Assembly: GCA_007571225.1 (NCBI GenBank)
Contig: RKRU01000137.1
Span: 1 to 5,204 of the forward strand
Direction of reading: 5' to 3'
Source: Nitrosopumilaceae archaeon
GTDB lineage: Archaea > Thermoproteota > Nitrososphaeria > Nitrososphaerales > Nitrosopumilaceae
DNA: 5,204 nt
Shown: one piece after another, positions 1-5,023 of the stretch
How positions within the stretch are numbered: the stretch's first letter is position 1
Layout: each line of letters starts with the position of its first letter
The notes under the pieces: model-generated
Seen by the model: the letters and a program-made list of their open reading frames with translations, nothing else
Told to the model about the DNA's origin: nothing
Database searches by the model: none
Translations under genes and position numbers: made by a program

Positions 1-24
1 CAAACTGTTTTGTCACAAATTTAA

Positions 25-450
25 TTACGACTGCTTCGTGGCATCGACCTCATGCAGCAGTGACAGGGAGTTTATGCAGTATCTGAGGTTGGTAGGCCTT
101 GGACCATCATCAAAAACATGTCCCAAGTGTGAGCCACATTTGTTGCAGTTGACTTCTGTCCGCACCATACCATAAGACGTATCAGAGATGTACTCTATGT
201 CCTCCTCATTTAGGGGCTCCCAGAAGCTAGGCCAGCCCGACCCGGAATCAAACTTTGCGTCAGACGAGAAGAGGTTCTTTCCACAGCATACGCATCTGTA
301 ACGGCCCTTTAGGCTGAATGTATTGTATCTGCCCGTAAACGGCCGTTCGGTTCCGTGGTTGACACATATCTCGTACTGCTCCGGCGACAGCTTCTCTCTT
401 AGATCCTTTGGGGACGGCTTGTCCGTGGCCACACCGTTGTGACTCGTCAC
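25..450 (-). CDS. msrB: Peptide-methionine (R)-S-oxide reductase MsrB
   Basis: A 141-residue cytosolic repair enzyme that reduces the R-epimer of methionine sulfoxide in proteins, normally recycled by thioredoxin. All family signatures are present in order: GTERPFTGRY (33-42), the first zinc Cys pair C53/C56, KFDSGSGWPSF (66-76), the second zinc pair C102/C105 followed by GSHLGHVFDDGP (106-117), and the catalytic cysteine C125 in RYCINS. The spot where many two-cysteine MsrBs carry the resolving cysteine (SGCGWP) has Ser71, so this looks like a one-Cys-type enzyme; C29 and C55 are the other cysteines. Length is typical for a single-domain MsrB. The start is GTG at 450-448: the frame is closed upstream by a TAA and offers no ATG between. 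No Shine-Dalgarno is visible, but a TATA-like element lies about 32 bases upstream. It is transcribed alone and away from the coiled-coil gene at 605. Confidence 0.96.
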   Translation of the reverse strand: MTSHNGVATDKPSPKDLREKLSPEQYEICVNHGTERPFTGRYNTFSLKGRYRCVCCGKNLFSSDAKFDSGSGWPSFWEPLNEEDIEYISDTSYGMVRTEVNCNKCGSHLGHVFDDGPRPTNLRYCINSLSLLHEVDATKQS

Positions 451-477
451 TGATATTAGAGGGTTTTGAGATGAAGT

Positions 478-487
478 GTATATATTC
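478..487 (-). promoter_or_regulatory. TATA box for msrB
   Basis: On the minus strand the sequence reads GAATATATACA, an archaeal TATA-like element centred about 32 bases before the GTG start of msrB. The gap between them is AT-rich and has no Shine-Dalgarno motif, consistent with a leaderless or very short-leader transcript. The spacing is slightly longer than the ~26 bases seen for the other promoters here. Confidence 0.5.
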
Positions 488-579
488 GTAAGACATGCCC
501 CATAGCGTTATGGGTTACTCTCCCTCCTCCCTTCCCAACCCAATACACTAATGTTTGTATTGTACAGAACCGATAGATC

Positions 580-586
580 TATATAA
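580..586 (+). promoter_or_regulatory. TATA box for the small coiled-coil gene
   Basis: TATATAA at 580-586 lies 22 bases (centre to start) before the ATG at 605, the spacing expected of a leaderless archaeal transcript. The in-frame ATG at 599 would be only 16 bases away and probably upstream of the transcription start, so this element favours the start at 605. A second AT-rich stretch, TATAAAT at 591-597, is too close to either start to be the main element. Confidence 0.5.
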
Positions 587-604
587 TCAGTATAAATCAT
601 GTTT

Positions 605-787
605 ATGAGGTATAAACAAACCACCCTACGCAGTGAGATTACCAGACTACATGAAGTGATTGGCACAGTAGAAGAGAGGAATGCGCAGAAAAATGATGCC
701 ATAAGCCAGTTAAAGGTCAGAAATGCTAGGTTGAAGGCGGCAGTTGTAGCCAAGTTCTACCGTTTTTTTGACAAAGTCGTTATCTGA
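605..787 (+). CDS. Small coiled-coil (leucine-zipper-like) protein, unknown function
   Basis: A 60-residue ORF that I do not recognise as a named family. Its main feature is a regular heptad pattern: I12, L15, I19, V22, N26, K29, I33, L36, N40, L43 and V47 follow strict 3-4 spacing, about five heptads, with asparagines at two core 'a' positions, as in dimeric zippers. The N-terminus is basic (MRYKQ) and the C-terminus aromatic and basic (KFYRFFDKVVI), so a short membrane- or nucleic-acid-binding tail is possible but unproven. There is no cysteine, signal peptide or transmembrane segment. The start at 605 is chosen because of the TATA box at 580-586; ATG at 599 would add two residues. A possible terminator overlaps the stop codon. 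A reverse-strand ORF overlaps its 3' end but lacks a promoter. The heptad regularity plus promoter is my reason for calling it real. Confidence 0.55.
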   Translation: MRYKQTTLRSEITRLHEVIGTVEERNAQKNDAISQLKVRNARLKAAVVAKFYRFFDKVVI

Positions 788-809
788 GACTAGCCGGGTC
801 TCGTATTTT
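786..809 (+). terminator. Possible terminator of the coiled-coil gene
   Basis: GAGAC (786-790) and GTCTC (798-802) form a 5-base perfect stem with a 7-base loop, overlapping the TGA stop codon and followed by GTATTTT. The hairpin is short; the T run alone could act as an archaeal terminator. Confidence 0.3.
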
Positions 810-1233
810 GGAGAGAGCCTTTGGTACATGCTAGGCTGCGCAGCCTGAACAAGTTCTTCATAAATTATCTCAAAGGCGACTTCAAACACATTCTGATGCA
901 CTCAATGCCAATCCTTCAGAATTACTGACGGCAAACTGATACCACACATACACATCACAAGCACACACCAGCTACCACATACCACTTTGGACACCTCAGG
1001 CCCGTCACAATGACGGTTTGACAGCTGCCGGTCACAGGTATGACAAACCATTACAAATCAACTTCATAGATCGGATCACTATATAACATCACATAACAGA
1101 CTTTATAGACACAAAGTGTCAACAATTTGCGGAATTTGTGTTTGGGATTAGTCATTAGAACGTGAGGGACTCAAAGATCTACTAGATGCTTAAAAAATGA
1201 GGGTAACTTGTAACCTAGGAGTCTGCATAAGCG
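810..1233. other. Intergenic region without a supported gene
   Basis: About 420 bases between the coiled-coil gene and the prf1 promoter. A minus-strand ORF of 63 codons covers part of it (to 901), but it opens with GTG directly after a stop codon, overlaps the 3' end of the coiled-coil gene and has no promoter. The rest is rich in CA/CAC steps and has stops in all frames. It holds two short perfect inverted repeats (1002-1016 and 1108-1120) and TATA-like stretches at about 1080-1087 and 1189-1198, so a small RNA or longer regulatory region is possible. I see no tRNA or other recognisable RNA. Confidence 0.5.
1002..1016. repeat. Perfect inverted repeat CCGTCA-CAA-TGACGG
   Basis: Six-base arms separated by three bases form a symmetric site. 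A related half-site pair, GGTCACAGGTATGAC, follows about 15 bases later (around 1030-1044), sharing GTCACA and ATGAC. This could be an operator or a small hairpin. It lies about 250 bases upstream of prf1, so a link to that gene is uncertain. Confidence 0.3.
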
Positions 1234-1242
1234 TTAATATTT
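1234..1242 (+). promoter_or_regulatory. TATA box for prf1
   Basis: TTAATATTT is centred 25 bases before the prf1 ATG at 1263, the expected distance for transcription starting at or next to the start codon. No Shine-Dalgarno is seen in the bases before the ATG (GTAAGGCCATAA). A more distal A-rich element (TTAAAAAAT, 1190-1198) could be an alternative promoter with a leader. Confidence 0.55.
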
Positions 1243-1262
1243 CATGTATTGTAAGGCCATAA

Positions 1263-2540
1263 ATGAAGAAGATTCACGTAGAAAAGCAAGACTCTGTCAA
1301 GGCGTACCGCATAAGAAAGACGCTCGAGGAGCTCTCGCAGAAGGCAGGCAGGGGCACGGAGCTTGTAACGGTCTACATACCAAAGGGACGTCAGCTGCAT
1401 GATGTCATAAACACATTGCAGCAGGAGCAGGGAACCGCCGAGAACATAAAATCAGATACGACTAGGACGCATGTGGTCGACTCGCTAAAGAAGGTGATCC
1501 AGCGCCTGAAACTGTACAAAAAGACACCAGAGCGCGGACTTGCTATATTCTGTGGCGCGCTTCCGCCCGAAGGTGGCGGGCCGCTTGGAAGCGAGGTAAT
1601 CAAGCTGTGGGAGATAGACCCCCCAAAAGATCTCAACCAGTACCTGTACAGGTGCGACAACCACTTCCACGTCGAGCAGCTAAAGGAGATGCTAAAGGAC
1701 GACAACCTGATTGGCTTTCTTGCAATAGACGCAAAGGATGCTGGATGGGGACTACTCCACGGAAGCAGGATAGATGTTCTTGCCCAGACAGGGTCCGGGG
1801 TGGCGGGAAAACATAGACAGGGTGGGCAGTCTGCCAAGCGGTTTCAAAAACTCCGCGAGATGGAACTATCATACTTTTACTCTAGAGTGGCGCAGACCAC
1901 AAGAGAGTACTTTATAGACATGTACAAGATCAAGGGGCTAGTCGTGTCTGGACCGGGCCCCACAAAAGAGGAGTTCATCAACGGAAACCACCTCGAGTAT
2001 AGGCTGCAGGACATGATAATTGCCACCATCGACTCCTCATATTCTGGGGCGGAGGGAATCCGAGAGGCGTTTGCAAAGGCCGGTAACATACTTGCAAGCT
2101 TTAGGATGGTAGAAGAGAAGAAGCTTGTAGACGGTCTGTTCGGCGAGATAAACCGGCAGACCGGGCTTGGCTCGTACGGGCTAGACGAGGTGGTGGCACA
2201 CCTGAAAAATAAAGCAGTAAAGGTTGCAATCATAACAGACGATACCGATCTGTACAGGATAGATGTCAAGTGCAGGCGCTGCGGGCACCATCAAGAGGAG
2301 ACTGTAAAGACTGTAGATGTCATACAGACAAAGAGCAGGCATACAGGTGGGCCCTGTCCGTCATGCAATGCGCTTGAGATCGAGGCCACATCACAGGACA
2401 TCGTAGACTATCTAGCGACCACTGCAGCCCAATTCGGCTCCGAGGTGGAGGTGGTGTCAGGCATTGCAGAACACGGCAGGATGCTTGCAAGTTTGGGCAG
2501 TATAGGTGCCATTCTCAGGTACAACCCGGGCCACGCATAA
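1263..2540 (+). CDS. prf1: Peptide chain release factor subunit 1 (aRF1/eRF1 family)
   Basis: A 425-residue class I release factor that decodes all three stop codons in the ribosomal A site and triggers peptidyl-tRNA hydrolysis; in archaea it works with aEF1A and also with Pelota-family partners such as ABCE1 in recycling. The N domain carries NIKS (61-64) and the YxCxxxF motif as YRCDNHF (129-135), both used in stop-codon recognition. The M domain carries the catalytic GGQ loop (187-189, in GKHRQGGQSAKRF). The C domain includes a four-cysteine zinc-knuckle-like insertion (C337, C340, C365, C368), as in many archaeal orthologues, and ends with the conserved HGRMLASLGSIGAILRY (404-420). Length and motif spacing match human eRF1 and archaeal aRF1 closely, so the gene is intact. 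The ATG at 1263 gives the normal N-terminus and is preceded by a TATA box at leaderless spacing. It converges on the HIT gene with only 24 bases between the two stops. Confidence 0.98.
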   Translation: MKKIHVEKQDSVKAYRIRKTLEELSQKAGRGTELVTVYIPKGRQLHDVINTLQQEQGTAENIKSDTTRTHVVDSLKKVIQRLKLYKKTPERGLAIFCGALPPEGGGPLGSEVIKLWEIDPPKDLNQYLYRCDNHFHVEQLKEMLKDDNLIGFLAIDAKDAGWGLLHGSRIDVLAQTGSGVAGKHRQGGQSAKRFQKLREMELSYFYSRVAQTTREYFIDMYKIKGLVVSGPGPTKEEFINGNHLEYRLQDMIIATIDSSYSGAEGIREAFAKAGNILASFRMVEEKKLVDGLFGEINRQTGLGSYGLDEVVAHLKNKAVKVAIITDDTDLYRIDVKCRRCGHHQEETVKTVDVIQTKSRHTGGPCPSCNALEIEATSQDIVDYLATTAAQFGSEVEVVSGIAEHGRMLASLGSIGAILRYNPGHA

Positions 2541-2564
2541 CAGCATTGACATATAGAATCTAGA

Positions 2565-2972
2565 CTAGTCCATACACGCCCTGATCCGTTTGGCAAGATT
2601 GGCAAGATCCTGATCGGTTGGAATGTTTCTCTTTGTCCATATGGTGTCACGATCGTTGTATCCCGGAATTATATGAACATGTACATGAAAGACCATCTGT
2701 TTTGCCGCCCTGCCATTGTTCTGGCCTAGGCTGAAGGCATCTGCACCCGTGGCCTGCATTACGGCCCTTGCAATCTTGGGCGCAACTGTAAATATCTTAC
2801 CCACATCGGTGGGCCTCATGTCAGTTATCATCCTGTAATGATCTTTTGGTACTACTAAGCTGTGCCCCTCAGTAATGGGATAACGGTCTAGGAACGCAAC
2901 GTGGTAGTCATCCTCATATAGCATATGCCCAGGATCTGTTCCTTTTATTATGCGGCAGAACACGCACTTCAT
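2565..2972 (-). CDS. HIT-family nucleotide hydrolase/transferase (histidine triad protein)
   Basis: A 135-residue HIT-domain protein of the HINT/Hit branch, cytosolic enzymes that hydrolyse nucleoside phosphoramidates, acyl-AMPs or dinucleotide polyphosphates through a nucleotidyl-histidine intermediate. The signature HVHVHIIP is at 96-103, and H98, the middle histidine, is the expected nucleophile. QNNGRAAKQMVFH (84-96) supplies the usual phosphate-contacting region. C3 and C6 (CVFC), with H45 and H96, match the structural zinc site of bacterial and archaeal Hit proteins. LYEDD (18-22) and ITEGHSLVVPKDH (33-45) are typical HIT N-terminal strands. Start ATG at 2972-2970 puts the CxxC at the normal position and is preceded by an AT-rich TATA-like element 24-26 bases upstream. 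The physiological substrate cannot be read from sequence. The gene is alone on its strand, convergent with prf1. Confidence 0.95.
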   Translation of the reverse strand: MKCVFCRIIKGTDPGHMLYEDDYHVAFLDRYPITEGHSLVVPKDHYRMITDMRPTDVGKIFTVAPKIARAVMQATGADAFSLGQNNGRAAKQMVFHVHVHIIPGYNDRDTIWTKRNIPTDQDLANLAKRIRACMD

Positions 2973-2991
2973 GCTAGACCAAACACATGAT

Positions 2992-3003
2992 CTTATTTAT
3001 TGT
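2992..3003. promoter_or_regulatory. Shared AT-rich promoter element between divergent starts
   Basis: CTTATTTATTGT on the plus strand reads ACAATAAATAAG on the minus strand. Its centre is about 24-26 bases from the HIT ATG (2972) and about 21-22 bases from the ATG at 3018. The minus-strand reading is a good TATA box for the HIT gene. The plus-strand reading could serve the small ORF, making this a compact bidirectional core promoter of only 45 bases between the two starts. Confidence 0.5.
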
Positions 3004-3017
3004 TTGATAAAGCACAC

Positions 3018-3173
3018 ATGTGTATTGCAGGCAAGTTCGTGTGCATCCCACAGGCAGGCATTGGTACCCCTGTACCCGTTTCAGGTGACCTGTCTAGGAT
3101 TGGCCGTGCAAGAAGAAAGGAGGCAGACAGGCACGATCTCGTACCAGACTTGGGATTGTCTGGCCTCAATTGA
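3018..3173 (+). CDS. Possible small protein, 51 residues, unknown function
   Basis: A short ORF beginning MCIAGKFVCIPQAGIGTPVP, with a hydrophobic, Gly/Pro-rich first half containing two cysteines (C2, C9) and a charged middle (RIGRARRKEADRHD, 28-41). It matches no family I recognise. In its favour: codon choice resembles that of the neighbouring genes, it starts 45 bases from the HIT start, and the shared AT-rich element lies at a leaderless distance. Against: it is short, has no Shine-Dalgarno, and another frame is open through the same bases to 3378. That frame continues past this stop with a protein-like stretch (DTEEGIEFYKSGKIVRSP), so a frameshifted longer gene is an alternative. Confidence 0.35.
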   Translation: MCIAGKFVCIPQAGIGTPVPVSGDLSRIGRARRKEADRHDLVPDLGLSGLN

Positions 3174-3404
3174 GCGACGAGCCCACATTATCCATACACC
3201 TTACTCTCCATCACACAAGGTACATGATACAGAAGAGGGTATAGAGTTCTACAAATCTGGAAAAATCGTGCGGTCTCCGACCAGACTTATCTCCTCTGAA
3301 TTCTGCCCGCGCATACATGCATCTCCAGCTGGGTGTACAACATGCCATAATTTTATGTCACGGTGTGCTGTACGGTGATGCAACAAAGCCGTCCATCTGT
3401 ATGA
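3174..3404. other. Intergenic stretch, no supported gene
   Basis: Between the possible small ORF and the phasin-like gene's terminator. One plus-strand frame is open to a stop at 3376-3378 and includes a CTTC cysteine pair near its end, but it has no start codon of its own after 3018 and no promoter. I see no RNA gene and no long repeat. It may be untranslated sequence or the decayed 3' part of the gene starting at 3018. Confidence 0.4.
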
Positions 3405-3407
3405 CTA

Positions 3408-3433
3408 ACAAAAATAAAAATAAAAAAAATAAT
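3408..3433 (-). terminator. T-rich terminator of the AbrB/phasin operon
   Basis: On the minus strand this region reads ATTATTTTTTTTATTTTTA and then TTTTTG, a long T-rich tract about 30-55 bases after the stop codon of the phasin-like gene. Oligo-T tracts without a strong hairpin are the normal intrinsic terminators of archaeal RNA polymerase. It is the longest such tract in the window. Confidence 0.65.
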
Positions 3434-3462
3434 CACGACATATACTGCAGGCCATTAGCCAG

Positions 3463-3891
3463 CTAGTTTGTCTTTATAGTAAACGCGGATATCCACGACT
3501 GCAGCACATCCTTGGTAAGATTTGCAAAGGACTTTGTATTATCATTGAACGTCTTTATGTTCTGCTGGGTTGCATCGATGGTTGCAAGTACTACTTGATT
3601 ATTAATTGACGACATTCTTGTAAACTCAGTTGTTGCGTCGTCCATGACGCGTATGGTGGCTTCAGGTACTCCCGTAACCACGCCAGACTTTTTAGCAACC
3701 TCCTTCTGGAATGCAACTGCGGAGTCTGTCATGTTCTCACATGTCTGCAAGTACTCCTGCTGTACGTTAGTTATTGCTTGGTGGTATTGTGGTACGGACT
3801 GTCTTATACTGTTGAAGAACTTGTCCAAGTTATGCTTGTATGCAGAAAATACGTCCTTTGACTGCTGCTTGTTATGATTTGCTTCGACCAA
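3463..3891 (-). CDS. Phasin-like helical protein (PhaP-like)
   Basis: A roughly 142-residue protein predicted by eye to be almost entirely amphipathic helix, rich in Q, N, T and A, with one cysteine and no signal peptide or transmembrane segment. A break (KKSGVVTGVPEAT) divides it into two helical halves. This composition and length fit phasins, the small proteins that coat PHA granules; the haloarchaeal PhaP is of similar size and also follows an AbrB-type gene. The match is by fold style and context, not by a diagnostic motif. I prefer the TTG start at 3891-3889 because a full Shine-Dalgarno, GGAGGTGA, ends 8 bases before it. The GTG at 3903-3901 is in frame and gives 146 residues, but it lies inside the Shine-Dalgarno itself. 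With the TTG, the gene begins one base after the upstream stop. It is the second gene of the operon and is followed by a T-rich terminator. Confidence 0.8.
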   Translation of the reverse strand: MVEANHNKQQSKDVFSAYKHNLDKFFNSIRQSVPQYHQAITNVQQEYLQTCENMTDSAVAFQKEVAKKSGVVTGVPEATIRVMDDATTEFTRMSSINNQVVLATIDATQQNIKTFNDNTKSFANLTKDVLQSWISAFTIKTN

Positions 3892-3892
3892 A

Positions 3893-4315
3893 TTATTTTT
3901 CACCTCCTTTTGTTCTTTTTGGTATGGGTAGTATTATCACCTGTACTAGGTCTCCCGCCTCGATTCCAAGCGCGCTGCGCTCGGCCTCAGGTATGGAGAT
4001 TCTCCCATTGCTACTGACAGTAGTCTTGTACGCCCCCCAGCTTGTAAAGGCCGGAAGCATCTGCCCCATTCCGAGCATTGCATCCATGCCTTTACTCTGC
4101 ATCGTGGAGACGTTCTCCATTATGGCAGCTTGTGTGCTCTGGGCCGCTTCTGATACTTTTTGCAGTGTTGCCAAGGGATTGAACGAGCCTGCAGGCTGGT
4201 TGGCCGCAATGAGAGAGCCAAAGCCCTTCATGAACTCGGCCTGTGCATTACCGCTCTTCTGGATCCAGTCCTGGAACATTGTTGTGGGATCGTACTGGTT
4301 ATTATTACCACTCAT
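3893..4315 (-). CDS. AbrB/SpoVT-type DNA-binding protein with phasin/PhaE-like N-terminus (PhaR-like)
   Basis: A 140-residue two-part protein. Residues 1 to about 90 are helical and begin with YDPTTMFQDWIQKSGNAQAE, resembling the tryptophan-containing N-termini of PhaE and phasin proteins; this part is rich in Q, A and M. Residues 96-130 are a clear AbrB/MazE/SpoVT swapped-hairpin domain: KTTVSSNGRISIPEAERSAL then GIEAGDLVQVIIL. Such domains bind DNA as dimers or tetramers. In Haloferax mediterranei an AbrB-type protein, PhaR, is encoded just before phasin PhaP and regulates PHA granule genes. The same order here suggests a granule-associated regulator that senses polymer through its helical part, which is inference. 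The ATG at 4315-4313 has a TATA box 26 bases upstream and no Shine-Dalgarno, so it is probably leaderless. Its last codons encode the Shine-Dalgarno of the next gene. Confidence 0.88.
   Translation of the reverse strand: MSGNNNQYDPTTMFQDWIQKSGNAQAEFMKGFGSLIAANQPAGSFNPLATLQKVSEAAQSTQAAIMENVSTMQSKGMDAMLGMGQMLPAFTSWGAYKTTVSSNGRISIPEAERSALGIEAGDLVQVIILPIPKRTKGGEK
3900..3907 (-). promoter_or_regulatory. Strong Shine-Dalgarno within the upstream coding region
   Basis: GGAGGTGA is an eight-base perfect complement to the usual 3' end of archaeal 16S rRNA. It lies in the final codons (Gly-Gly-Glu) of the AbrB gene and is followed by 8 bases and then TTG. It argues for a TTG start of the phasin-like gene and for separate ribosome entry in the middle of the operon. 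The other genes here show no such site. Confidence 0.75.
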
Positions 4316-4336
4316 TGGTAATAGTCGGTATTTTTG

Positions 4337-4346
4337 TATATATAAA
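4337..4346 (-). promoter_or_regulatory. TATA box for the AbrB/phasin operon
   Basis: On the minus strand TTTATATATA is a near-ideal archaeal TATA box, centred 26 bases before the ATG at 4315. This is the best promoter match in the window and predicts a leaderless transcript covering both genes. If the AbrB protein autoregulates, its site would be expected here; I see no clear palindrome overlapping the box. Confidence 0.75.
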
Positions 4347-4413
4347 CTGTATGCAGCTGCTGCGGCAACAAGTTACCCCCTGTATAAACATCAGGAGGTT
4401 ATCAAAGTCCCAC

Positions 4414-4659
4414 ATGCCTGAATTACTGATCCTGAACACAAATTCTGTACATATTTACACCGAACTTAAACAGTACGTGAGGTTGGGAAAAGGCAACCTC
4501 TTACTCTTGGCAGGTGTGGATCAGAAGCCAACTTGTAGTAACTCCAGATCTGTCGGGACTTTTAGCATAGGCGTACAGAAATTAAGTCACTTGTCCGCGA
4601 GTACCACACCATCCAACTGTATTTGCAAGTCGTCCCCCTCCCCCCTGATCTGCTACTAG
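4414..4659 (+). CDS. Doubtful ORF, 81 residues
   Basis: An open frame starting MPELLILNTNSVHIYTELKQ. The first 35 or so residues look protein-like (a hydrophobic strand, then KQYVRLGKGNLLLLAGVDQK); the rest is Ser/Thr/Cys-rich and looks like chance sequence. TATAAAC at 4383-4389 is about 28 bases upstream, and AGGAGGTT at 4392-4399 is 14 bases before the ATG, a little far for a Shine-Dalgarno. No family is recognised. It runs antisense to the frame that follows the transposase-like fragment. I give it as a possibility only. Confidence 0.2.
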   Translation: MPELLILNTNSVHIYTELKQYVRLGKGNLLLLAGVDQKPTCSNSRSVGTFSIGVQKLSHLSASTTPSNCICKSSPSPLICY

Positions 4660-4793
4660 GCTATGATGACCCTTTCCCTGTGCATGGGCTCCAGCTGGTC
4701 ACCTCCAGCAGTTTCCTCCTGCTGCTCATTCCCTTTCACTATAGCTAACCACACAGCTCTGTACCCTAAATCTCTAGAATAGGCCATTGGCAT
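4656..4793 (-). pseudogene. Fragment resembling the N-terminus of an IS630/Tc1-mariner-type transposase
   Basis: A 45-codon minus-strand ORF beginning MPMAYSRDLGYRAVWLAIVK. The pattern AYSxDLRxRAVWL is typical of the first helix of IS630/Tc1-mariner-type transposases and related helix-turn-helix proteins, also common in invertebrate genomes. After residue 21 the resemblance stops (GNEQQEETAGGDQLEP), and the frame ends in two adjacent TAG codons. The same frame then stays open for another 21 codons (QIRGEGDDLQIQLDGVVLAD) before a TGA. The helix-turn-helix recognition helix and DDE catalytic domain are absent. There is no promoter or Shine-Dalgarno. The likeness is from memory of the family, over only about 18 residues, so it could be coincidence. 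Confidence 0.3.
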
Positions 4794-5023
4794 CTAATAG
4801 CTACTAGCTGTTCAACTTGAGCATGCTTAGTAACATATAGGTAACAGCAACAAAACACTTGTGGAATTTCCAAGTTGGTTATTCAAAATTTTTTTCACAG
4901 TCGCACGTGCACACTAGCGCTAGTCTAGTAGGCTGAGCTAGCTCAAGATTCTGACAAGAATGCCTTGAACCTACTCACCTGATCTTCGGCTGGGAGTAAT
5001 TCGTCACAGCAGCCCCTCTTCTT
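4794..5023. other. Palindrome-rich non-coding stretch
   Basis: No supported gene on either strand. Apart from the palindrome cluster at 4903-4945, it contains AGCATGCT (4820-4827) and a 7-base inverted repeat pairing CAACTTG (4813-4819) with CAAGTTG (4871-4877). On the minus strand it has a CAG|GTGAGT sequence (4973-4981) and a TACTAAG (about 4826-4832) that look like eukaryotic splice signals. Confidence 0.4.
4903..4945. repeat. Cluster of three perfect palindromes
   Basis: GCACGTGC (4903-4910), ACTAGCGCTAGT (4913-4924) and TGAGCTAGCTCA (4934-4945) are each perfectly self-complementary and lie within 43 bases. They could be binding sites for dimeric regulators, part of a mobile-element end, or small cruciform-forming sequences. 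They are not arms of one larger hairpin. Confidence 0.5.

Noticed and set aside
508..753. Minus-strand ORF opposite the coiled-coil gene
   Set aside because: It is antisense to the regular heptad pattern, with a composition typical of a shadow frame and no promoter.
710..901. Minus-strand 63-codon ORF overlapping the end of the coiled-coil gene
   Set aside because: It begins with GTG immediately after a stop codon, has no TATA box or Shine-Dalgarno, and overlaps a plus-strand ORF with a far more regular protein pattern. Not fully excluded.
1391..1872. Several ORFs on the opposite strand and in another frame of prf1
   Set aside because: Shadows of the high-confidence release factor; Ser/Pro/Arg-rich with no family features.
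1877..2269. Minus-strand 130-codon ORF within prf1
   Set aside because: Antisense shadow of an intact conserved gene.
3840..4421. Plus-strand 193-codon ORF opposite the AbrB gene
   Set aside because: It lies antisense to a clear AbrB domain and a well-formed operon; its hydrophobic look comes from the antisense of Ala/Gln/Met-rich helices.
4664..4670. ATGATGA as a C box of a C/D guide RNA
   Set aside because: No CTGA D box occurs within a suitable distance downstream, and no C'/D' pair is seen.
4808..4981. A spliced eukaryotic gene (CAG|GTGAGT ... TACTAAG ... CAG) on the minus strand
   Set aside because: Joining at the first acceptor does not give an open frame into the transposase-like ORF, and the polypyrimidine tract is poor. 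It is kept only as a weak hint of foreign DNA.
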